Position numbers and translations under genes: made by a program. Shown piece after piece: positions 59,101 through 64,000 of a DNA stretch of 64,000 nt (the first letter of the stretch is position 1; every line of letters starts with the position of its first letter). The DNA comes from Malania oleifera. Taxonomy: Eukaryota > Streptophyta > Magnoliopsida > Santalales > Ximeniaceae. Location: positions 74,927,348 to 74,991,347 of the forward strand of contig NC_080427.1 in NCBI RefSeq assembly GCF_029873635.1. The letters run 5' to 3'. The notes under the pieces were generated by a model that saw only the letters and a program-made list of their open reading frames with translations, ran no database searches and had not been told where the DNA came from.

Positions 59101-59904
59101 TGTTGCATTAACTGATCTGAGTTTGAACTGTTACACTAACTGATCAAATTTTGGTTATCTCTATCAGTTCTTAGTCTGATTTGCTAGCAGCCCGAGTATT
59201 AGAAGAATTTAAATGTAGACCATTTTCTTGCTTTTGGTGAGCAAAGTGAATTTATATCTGGAGGGTTGAACAGTTGATTTTGGGGTCATAATTCAGTCTT
59301 CAATTCGTGGAAAAATGAGTTTTTTTCCCCCTTGCTGCTCATTATCATTTTGTTTCCTCAATATTTACTTATTGGCACAAACTTGAAGCACATGCAGGTT
59401 TATCCATGCCCAAAAGGTTCTAGAAGGCATAGGGAGATGGTTAAAAGATTCGGCGGCAAAGAGCAGTATGCATTTATTTCTTTATATTTATTTTTTGAAG
59501 CTATTGCTTGGCTTGATTTGTGATAAGGTCTTTTGCAATCAGTACAAACTCTATCAACTTGAAGAGACATGAATGACTTCCCATCCATTTTAGTTCTTCA
59601 CAAATTTTTGGAATTTAAATTTATAGTTCTAGATATGGCTACCTCATCTCACCCATCAGGGTTCTAACTTGAGTATGATTAATACTATAATAAAATGTAA
59701 TTATAATAGGCTGACAATAACATTGGGGATCTTTTTCTCCTTGTTAATTTGTAATATTGCTGTGAACATTCCAGTGGAAAGTTAATTTACTCTTGTGTAA
59801 TTGCTCCTCCTTTCTCTTTGTTAAAGTCGCATAGTAATAAAAGTTTTTGTGCAGGTTTCCATTCCTTGTTGACCCAAATACAGGCATCTCAATATATGAA
59901 AGCA
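34842..59904 (+). CDS. Plastid-type thioredoxin-fold (GST N-terminal-like) protein, spliced, 3' part missing
   Basis: Six exons: 34842-35159, 55774-55809, 56175-56298, 56681-56742, 59398-59465, 59855-59904, all with GT...AG borders and matching phases, encoding 219 codons. Residues 1 to about 80 are rich in Ser, Pro and basic residues, like a chloroplast transit peptide. Exon 3 gives [13 protein letters not shown] and LRLQLFEF. Exon 4 gives the redox-type motif [20 protein letters not shown]. Exon 5 gives [20 protein letters not shown], and exon 6 [16 protein letters not shown]. This is the first thioredoxin-like/GST-N domain of a plant family usually carrying two, of the Arabidopsis At5g03880 type (recalled from memory). 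The second domain was not found before 64000. Role inferred: plastid thiol/glutathione-linked redox; biochemical function uncertain. Intron 1 is about 20.6 kb and full of transposons. Confidence 0.8.
35170..37390. other. Unclassified intronic sequence
   Basis: The part at 35600-36500 has higher GC and tandem-free, gene-like composition but no recognisable protein; short ORFs on both strands match nothing known to me. The rest is AT-rich. A decayed retroelement is possible, but no end, primer site or motif is visible. Confidence 0.35.
37391..37462 (+). repeat. Left terminal repeat of the SMART-like element
   Basis: 72 bp, TG...CA, about 80% identical by eye to the right repeat. Confidence 0.85.
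37617..37689 (+). repeat. Right terminal repeat of the SMART-like element
   Basis: 73 bp, begins TGTTAAAGCTTGATATTC and ends AATCTAACA, directly after the purine tract. Confidence 0.85.
37770..38230 (+). pseudogene. RTE LINE endonuclease fragment
   Basis: Reads [19 protein letters not shown] and then an RRKKINII..LQET..W-like motif, the start of the apurinic-type endonuclease as in the LINE at 46167-45337. Heavily broken and on the plus strand. It may belong to the same old insertion as the RT fragment at 40530-40860. Confidence 0.75.
38316..38342. repeat. (AC)n microsatellite
   Basis: About 13 AC units. Confidence 0.95.
38480..39620 (-). pseudogene. Degenerate Ty1/copia RT-RNase H fragment
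   Basis: Minus-strand remnants parallel the copia at 41290-42200: the NAEA-type RNase H end (about 38520), an ILRHLK-like segment (about 38700), the TRPDIS-type region (about 38790) and a piece around the YVDD site (about 39540). No continuous ORF. The stretch 39060-39240 is A-rich and unrelated. Confidence 0.6.
39947..40004. repeat. (TC)n microsatellite
   Basis: TCTCTC run with two TTTC interruptions; the RERERE-type ORF on the minus strand is its shadow. Confidence 0.95.
40530..40860 (+). pseudogene. RTE LINE reverse transcriptase fragment
   Basis: The plus strand reads a [24 protein letters not shown] motif, then a decayed FADD region and [20 protein letters not shown]. It parallels RT positions of the LINE 43227-46418. 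Many stops. Confidence 0.75.
41000..41289 (-). other. Probable 3' polypurine tract and LTR of the minus-strand copia
   Basis: On the minus strand, CAGCCTGAGAAGGAGTTTTAG near 41255-41232 resembles the purine tract and start of a copia LTR (TGTTAGAA-type with a changed first base). A TATATAAAAGGG sequence follows at about 41155-41140. No partner LTR is present, so the ends are open. Confidence 0.4.
41290..43210 (-). pseudogene. Ty1/copia pol, RT-RNase H part (minus strand)
   Basis: From right to left: [20 protein letters not shown] (about 42690-42630), the RT start; an intact YVDD box in [15 protein letters not shown] (42195-42150); [19 protein letters not shown] (41876-) and [14 protein letters not shown]; RNase H sequence with [14 protein letters not shown] text (about 41570) and [11 protein letters not shown] (about 41420-41390). 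Multiple stops and frameshifts. It continues on the other side of the inserted LINE, at 46435-46856. Confidence 0.85.
43211..43226. repeat. Target-site duplication of the RTE LINE (left copy)
   Basis: GATTATAACATCTATA, identical to 46419-46434. Confidence 0.95.
43227..46418 (-). mobile_element. Near-complete RTE-type LINE (3192 bp)
   Basis: Flanked by a perfect 16-bp duplication. The 5' end on the minus strand carries the GC-rich leader with CCGGTCCCAAGTCCGGGT. The 3' end has GTGGGACTAAGGC and a (TTG)n tail instead of poly-A, as in the RTE clade. It is inserted in copia pol: removing it and one duplication joins KGYRCYNP to YTRR in frame. Length is close to that expected for RTE elements (about 3.2-3.3 kb). 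Confidence 0.92.
43266..46167 (-). pseudogene. RTE LINE endonuclease-reverse transcriptase, two frameshifts
   Basis: Endonuclease in 46167-45337: [23 protein letters not shown] (catalytic Glu), [19 protein letters not shown] and [11 protein letters not shown] (catalytic His region). The frame changes in an A-rich stretch near 45360. The linker and RT fingers are in 45271-44315 ([38 protein letters not shown]). A ~25-bp deletion near 44325 causes a second shift. RT palm and C-terminus follow in 44324-43266: [35 protein letters not shown], an intact FADDIVLID and the tail [20 protein letters not shown]. Without these two shifts it would be one long ORF. Confidence 0.93.
46419..46434. repeat. 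Target-site duplication of the RTE LINE (right copy)
   Basis: Identical 16 bases to 43211-43226. Confidence 0.95.
46435..46856 (-). pseudogene. Ty1/copia integrase part (minus strand)
   Basis: [32 protein letters not shown] and [10 protein letters not shown] are the third catalytic region of copia integrase (D..E part). It continues toward KGYRCYN at the LINE site. It is cut on the right by a second LINE at 46857; upstream integrase and gag were not found beyond that LINE. Confidence 0.85.
46857..49853 (-). mobile_element. Second RTE-type LINE copy, more decayed (about 3.0 kb)
   Basis: The left end is a (CAA)n stretch, that is a (TTG)n tail on the minus strand. The right end parallels the leader of the first copy (CTATGTGTACAAAG near 49815 versus CTGTGTGTGAAAAA). 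Inserted in the same copia. No target duplication was recognised and the right flank is not copia, so a deletion probably followed. Confidence 0.85.
47346..49640 (-). pseudogene. Endonuclease-RT of the second LINE copy
   Basis: Pieces: decayed endonuclease (49640-49195), endonuclease end and linker (49195-48476, [37 protein letters not shown]), RT fingers (48147-47818, [37 protein letters not shown]), RT palm (47714-47346). The catalytic box reads FTNDIVLID instead of FADDIVLID, so a catalytic Asp is lost. It retains the ~25-bp segment deleted from the first copy. Confidence 0.88.
49870..50286. repeat. Low-complexity stretch: poly-T, A/AAG-rich run, (AAT)n
   Basis: T-run at 49866-49878, A/G-rich run at 50061-50105, (AAT)n at 50166-50225. 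The KKRKKK-type ORF is a shadow of this composition. It ends at the TTATG duplication of the copia element. Confidence 0.85.
50287..50555 (+). repeat. 5' LTR of the copia element
   Basis: TGTTAGTCAG...CAATTGACA, 269 bp. It contains an internal duplication of AGGCTGATTGTA-type units and CTATATAATACGAG (TATA) about 50 bp before its end. Confidence 0.95.
50556..50567 (+). promoter_or_regulatory. Primer-binding site
   Basis: TGGTTTCAGAGC, one mismatch to the initiator tRNA-Met complement, directly at the LTR end. Confidence 0.9.
50866..54887 (+). pseudogene. Ty1/copia gag-pol polyprotein, disrupted
   Basis: Gag starts at the ATG at 50866 ([20 protein letters not shown]); stops follow at about 50989 and 51040. 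Two zinc knuckles lie at 51582-51690: [14 protein letters not shown] and [14 protein letters not shown]. Protease at about 51880 reads [10 protein letters not shown], with Gly of DSGA replaced by Val. The integrase zinc region is WHKRLGHPN...CFVCKLGKS (52250-52375); its core includes SDSGREYM and [17 protein letters not shown] (53490-) shows [20 protein letters not shown] and [20 protein letters not shown] 2-nt loss in the YVDD box (53935-53950) shifts the frame. RNase H holds [11 protein letters not shown] and [20 protein letters not shown]. It ends QLASI-stop at 54887. Confidence 0.93.
54886..54894 (+). other. Polypurine tract of the copia element
   Basis: GAGGGGGGA directly before TGTCAGTCAG at 54895; it overlaps the pol stop codon. 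Confidence 0.9.
54895..55163 (+). repeat. 3' LTR of the copia element
   Basis: TGTCAGTCAG...CAATTGACA, 269 bp, followed by TTATG. Confidence 0.95.
55169..55773 (+). other. 3' end of intron 1
   Basis: T-rich intronic sequence ending in a strong polypyrimidine tract and TTGCAG. Nothing else recognised. Confidence 0.5.
55774..55809 (+). CDS. Exon 2 (36-nt small exon)
   Basis: TTTTTTGTTGCAG precedes it and GTATTC follows. It encodes [12 protein letters not shown] in phase 0 and joins LKLFS to [17 protein letters not shown]. Confidence 0.7.
56175..56298 (+). CDS. Exon 3
   Basis: Acceptor TTTAATTGCAG. Encodes [20 protein letters not shown] through LRLQLFEF plus one base of the next codon; donor GTAGGT at 56299. 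Confidence 0.85.
56681..56742 (+). CDS. Exon 4 (CPFC motif)
   Basis: Acceptor TTGTCAACAG. Encodes [20 protein letters not shown] and E, the thioredoxin-fold active-site region; donor GTAAAG at 56743. Confidence 0.9.
56743..59397 (+). other. Intron 4 (about 2.65 kb)
   Basis: T-rich sequence with GT and AG borders. The 57370-58300 part contains short ORFs resembling fragments of a plant reverse transcriptase-like zinc-binding region ([16 protein letters not shown] near 58030), a possible remnant of an L1-type LINE C-terminus. No full element is visible. Confidence 0.45.
59398..59465 (+). CDS. Exon 5
   Basis: Acceptor CACATGCAG. Encodes [20 protein letters not shown], then KE and two bases of the Q codon; donor GTATGC at 59466. 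Confidence 0.9.
59855..59904 (+). CDS. Exon 6 (last exon visible)
   Basis: Acceptor TTTTTGTGCAG. Completes Q, then [16 protein letters not shown] with the cis-proline region of the fold; donor GTAAGT at 59905. The expected continuation (DIVxYLF-type helix) was not found downstream in the window. Confidence 0.85.
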
Positions 59905-60510
59905 GTAAGTGCTGAGGCTTTGCTTTACGTGGTTGCATGTGTTCTTGCTTATCTGTTGGTTACTGAGATGCACTCTTTCGTGCTTTTATATTTAGCCTGC
60001 CAATTATCAAGACTGAACTAGGGAATGATATTTGATAATAATGAGTGATTTTTATTTTCTTTTATACTAGTGGCTTTCACTCATGTTCTTTCTCTCTCTT
60101 CTGGGTTTGTTCATTTGCTTTAATGGTTCTGTTCAAAACAAGGCATGGAGGAGAACCACCACAAGTCCTTGCAGATGGAAAGGAACTATTAATTTGCAAC
60201 CCTAAAAAGTTGGGGAAGGGGGTTTTGTACATCTGGAGGAGAAATTTTGGAGTCGTTACTGGTTGAACAAGATCATTTTATCAGCTGCCAGATGGGTATT
60301 CAAGTGTTTTTCTTTATTTTTCTTGAGATTGGAGCAGTTTATAGGAAGTTTGGTAGGATACAATGTTGGGTGTGAGTTAAATCCAATCAAAACGTTAAAT
60401 TTTTTGGAGTTGGGTCTGCATTCAAATGATAAGGTTATTTGGTCTTTGTCCCTGGAGGTCTGGATGGGTAGGGCTGGTGAAGGTGAGTGCAAGTGTTGCT
60501 GGTGGTTGAG
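59905..60510 (+). other. Start of intron 6 or 3' flank
   Basis: Begins at the GTAAGT donor. No further exon of the thioredoxin-fold gene was recognised. Contains short G/T-rich sequence leading into the LTR at 60511. Confidence 0.4.
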
Positions 60511-60801
60511 TGTTGGAGAAAATAAGCAAGTCTCAAGTAGTCAAGTGTTGGAGTGGCAGTGGTTGGTGGTTCAGCAGGTTTTGGGGCAGCTAGGTTTTGT
60601 GAGAGGAAGGAGGTGGTTGCATTTGCAGCTTGTTGATTGTTATCTTAGTCATTTAGCATTGTTAGTGTGTGAGTGTTACAATTACAAGAGAGAGTTAGTA
60701 AGGTTATTATGGTCATTGGTATGTACTTTGATATATATTATAAATAGAGGGAGACACCTATCATTGTGATTACATCTTCCATTTTACCCAATTATTCAAC
60801 A
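60511..60801 (+). repeat. Short copia-type 5' LTR
   Basis: TGTTGGAGAA...ATTATTCAACA, 291 bp, with inverted TGTTG/CAACA ends. A TATATTATAAATAG promoter lies near 60730 and the primer-binding site follows directly. No second LTR was seen in the window. Confidence 0.75.
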
Positions 60802-60813
60802 TGGTATCAGAGC
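60802..60813 (+). promoter_or_regulatory. Primer-binding site, perfect initiator tRNA-Met match
   Basis: TGGTATCAGAGC immediately after the LTR. Confidence 0.85.
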
Positions 60814-61334
60814 ATGATTCTGAGACCTAAGACCTAATTGTCACAGTCACCATCAAACTGAAGCCTAAAACCCTAAATCTGCTGTATGTCTACCATCATA
60901 GACAAATACTATAGCCCTAGAAAACAGCCAGAAGCTGCTGGAAGCCAGAGAAGTCGCCAGAGAATTCCTTGGCAACACTGCCAGGTCAGGAACACAATAT
61001 CCACCAAAGATTTTGTAAAAACAACACCATAGTCACTGCCGATCTGCCCCCCACTGAAATCCCATCCCCAGAAACTTCCCCATGCGCCCTCACGCGCTGG
61101 TCGATGGCTGACAGGGCCAACCCTGCGCACCAGAGTGTGAAGCCAGTTTTGGGCATGCTTCTGGCGTGAATTCTTCCAGAAGTGCATCGAATCCCTCTAT
61201 AAACATATTTTTGAAGTTTTTTGTGATGTGTTTTTTGTCCAAAGATCTCACCTTTTTTAGTTGCTCATTTACGACAGCTGACGAATGGTTGTTTGTCAAT
61301 GTTTATTGAGTTTATTGGTCCTGAAAAAAAGTGT
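60814..61334 (+). pseudogene. Leader/gag start remnant of a truncated copia element
   Basis: Follows the primer-binding site with a short gag-like frame (starting near 60893) broken by stops. Homology is lost after about 61160. No protease, integrase or RT is present, so the element is truncated. Confidence 0.4.
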
Positions 61335-61640
61335 TATTTTTGTTGTTTTTTGTCCCACATTGGTAGAAAAAGTTGTTTTGAATTTTTTCTTTGTTTGTCT
61401 CACATTGGTGAGAAGTGTTTTTTGGACTTGAGGTTGAAGCTATATAAAGAGCTTAACTCTCCATTTGTTAAACACACCTCAAAGTTGTACTTTGTCAAGA
61501 AGTAGTGGATTGATCTTCAGCGCTCGAGGATGTAGGTACTTTTGTACCAAATCTCGTTAAATTCTTGTCTTATTTTTTTTTTTACTGTCTTTTATTATTA
61601 GTTTCTGCATTACTTTAGTTTTTTATATATTCAATAACAT
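61335..61640 (+). repeat. Probable copia LTR fragment
   Basis: TGTCCCACATTGG and TCTCACATTGGTGAG repeats, CTATATAAAGAGC (TATA, about 61440) and TAGGTACTTTTGTACC downstream look like a copia LTR promoter and leader. Ends not defined. Confidence 0.4.
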
Positions 61641-64000
61641 TGGTTGTAGTATTGGTGTTTGACACAAGTGGGGTGCTTGGCACAACAATTTTCTGTGTTT
61701 TTTATTCGTATGTTGTGGGCTTGTGGTTTGCGGTTGTCAGAGGTTGTGTATGTTGAGATCAAGTTGGTGAATTCGAAAACTTGTTGTCAGCTGTGTATTT
61801 TTTATCAGCTGCTCTATTGAGGTTGTATGTGTGTAGGGATGGAGTTCCCAAATCCCAAAAGTGTGTCTCCCTTGTTAGTTACTTGTTTGAGTGCAGTGTA
61901 CTATAGCTGTTGTAGACACCAAATTTTGTCTGGGCCTCGTATAGTGAAACAGGTATTAAATTCTAAGTTTCAAAATAATTTTAAGAGGTTTTTTTACCAA
62001 ATTTTAATAAATGAAAATTTCCTTCTTTCTTTTTGAAATATGGTAAAATTTTTTGTTAAATTAGAGATGCCCTCTTAGGTTGCTGTGAAAATTCGCTAGT
62101 GCACGAAATTGTAACAAGTAATATAGTGATAAAGAAGGATGTCGAACCCACGAGGACTATTTACCTATTAACTATTGAAATTATTCTAATTCTAATTCAA
62201 AATTATTTGAAAATCAAGAAAAGTGGTGGACTTCGAATCTGAAAAAAAAGAGAAAAGAAACAAATAAAATTAAATCAACTAAATACTTAAAAAGAAGAAG
62301 ATTTCACCCAAGAAGAAAACACTAAGGCATCCGACTCACCTAACCAATCCAATCCCAAATCCTAATCAATCAATTAACATCCTATTTGACGGAAAAATAT
62401 TCTAACTTATCTAAGACCCTCTCTCGAGTAGAATTATAATTACCCAACATACGATAACCCGCGATATGTCTGCAAATTTAAAAGCATTTGAATACATTAA
62501 GATTAATAATATTTCACATAAAGGCCACACAAATTACATTGGCACATTCCTGTATTTCGTTCAATTCATGGCATACATCGTACAAAGCTAAACTGCATGC
62601 ATCATCTCTCGAATTAACATGCACAACAAATCACTCAACTATTGGCCCGATAATTGAAAGCATTAAACTCATTGATGTATGCTCAAAAGGAATGACAAAA
62701 TTATGATCACATAGAAATAAGATTCAGAATTGTCATGGAGGGTTTACATGGTTGCCTTAGCAATAACAGTTAGCTCATAATAGAATCAAAACAAACCATA
62801 ATAATTCTAGACTTCATAATGAAAATTGTACAAAGAGAAGATGAAAGAAGTAAGAAGGAAACTGTATGTAGATCGAGAATCTCAATCGTCAACAACTCCA
62901 ATTCGGCCTCTCTCTTCTTCTTTTTCCAAGCTTCAAATTTCTCTCTAATGGTGCAGAGAATCCTCTTTTTTCCCAGCTTCGAGTCCCCTCCTTTTATAAA
63001 GCTCTAGTTGTCCTCTCTTCTTATCTCCCCAAAACAAGATTCTCCAAATCCCCTCCTTTTCTGCCATTGCTTTGATGTGCGATTTTCTTTGTCGAGATCT
63101 TCCCATCTTTGAAAATCTTCAACACGAAAGTTGTGGGAGTTTTTCTTAGCTTTCTGTAGATACCCAAATTGCCCCTTTTGGAGTTCTCTAGAAAACGTTA
63201 TGCTCCAAATACTGAAGGCTGTTTCAGGTAATTCGAGAGAGGAATTTGAATTTGAAAATGTCTCTTGATGAAAGGAATTTGAATTTGAAAAGGAAAGTTT
63301 CGTCCTTAATTCCCATGACTCCTTTAGTTTATTTATTCCTAAACAAAAAATAAATAAAATAAATCAAAACTCTAATAAATAATAAAATTAAACACAAACT
63401 AGCATAAAAATAAGAGTGAAAGTATGACAAAACTTGTATACAAATTAAACACATCAAAGGTCTTTCCCTACTTCGCTACACCCTCACCTAGTCTTCTAAT
63501 ACTCTCTGCTCCCAGGCTGAAAAATAAATTGTATTTTGCATCATATTACAAAATTCATGTGAATTTCAATTAAATACTCCAAAATACATCCAGAAAAAAG
63601 TATAAAAATATAAAATATAAAATATAAAATAATGAAAAAATCAAATAAAAAAAAAAAAAACAAAGCAGCCACCAGCCCATCTTCGGATCTTCAGGCTGGC
63701 CCTTCAAGGATCCTTGCACTTGCACACATAAAAGCCCAAATGTAATTGCTGCCCAAATTAAAATGCAGGCAAGCCCAAACTCATTTTTGAGCCCAATAGC
63801 TACCTTACTCAACTCCTCCATGCAAATCAGCCACCCTACCCTTTCCTTGCCAAGTGACCTACTCCTCTGAGGAGGAATACAATAAAATGGGGTTTTGTAT
63901 TCCTCAATTATCTCCCGAGGGGCGGAGAATCTTAGAGAATCACTCTTGGCTTGCTCGGTGGTGATTCTATTAGACTCTTTGATTTTGGTGCATATCTTTC
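61641..64000. other. Unclassified repeat-like region at the right edge
   Basis: Contains CGCTAGTGCACGAAATTG and GTCGAACCCACGAGGACTAT (about 62091-62160), phrases found in dispersed plant repeats, then AT-rich DNA and CT-rich segments up to 64000. ORFs such as the minus-strand one at 63821-63570 have low-complexity hydrophobic tails and no family resemblance. No exon of the upstream gene recognised. Confidence 0.35.

Noticed and set aside
63570..63821. Minus-strand ORF with hydrophobic tail
   Set aside because: The tail comes from a TATAAAATA/poly-A region; no homology recognised.

Overview
The window is nuclear DNA of a flowering plant, almost certainly a eudicot. It holds spliced exons with GT...AG introns, Ty3/gypsy retrotransposons carrying integrase-chromodomain pol genes, Ty1/copia elements, RTE-type LINEs with (TTG)n tails, and long AT-rich non-coding stretches. 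No bacterial gene, tRNA, rRNA or CRISPR array was found. The species cannot be named from the sequence alone.

Region 1 (1-31.5 kb) is a pile of nested, decayed Ty3/gypsy elements. On the minus strand at 1-7677 two copies of one chromovirus-like element share a single LTR (internal - LTR - internal). A fragment of a plus-strand relative follows (7683-9117). Next comes a minus-strand element with 2.3-kb LTRs and only a gag-like internal region (9118-14752), a candidate non-autonomous family. It sits in the 5' LTR of a plus-strand gypsy element (14753-28827). That element's pol is split by a solo LTR with a perfect 5-bp duplication (18461-20518) and by an unclassified 2.1-kb insertion rich in TCGACC motifs (21850-23983). 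Its 3' LTR is split 7 bp before its end by a further solo LTR (26648-28815). The next block (28828-31560) looks like the 3' end of a Tat-type gypsy element: three successive tandem-repeat arrays, a polypurine tract and an LTR.

Region 2 (31.5-34.7 kb) is AT-rich, non-coding sequence with one degenerate LTR remnant.

Region 3 (34.7 kb to the right edge) is the one recognisable host gene: a plastid-type thioredoxin-fold (GST N-terminal-like) protein with a CPFC motif, plus strand, six exons seen, continuing beyond the window or lost. Its first intron is about 20.6 kb. It contains a 299-bp SMART/TRIM-like element, LINE fragments, a minus-strand copia element interrupted by two RTE LINEs (one with a perfect 16-bp target duplication), and a structurally complete plus-strand copia element (50287-55163) with 269-bp LTRs. 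After exon 6 lie a short copia LTR with its primer-binding site and an unclassified repeat-like tail.

All retroelement coding regions seen are disrupted, mostly by stops at glutamine positions (CAG to TAG) and by frameshifts, so they are annotated as pseudogenes. The most unusual shared signal is in the LTRs: six copies from both strands carry, at the start of U3, a cluster of the palindrome TTCGTCGACGAA and variants. Five of the six also have an ACGT core in the cluster just upstream of a TATA box.
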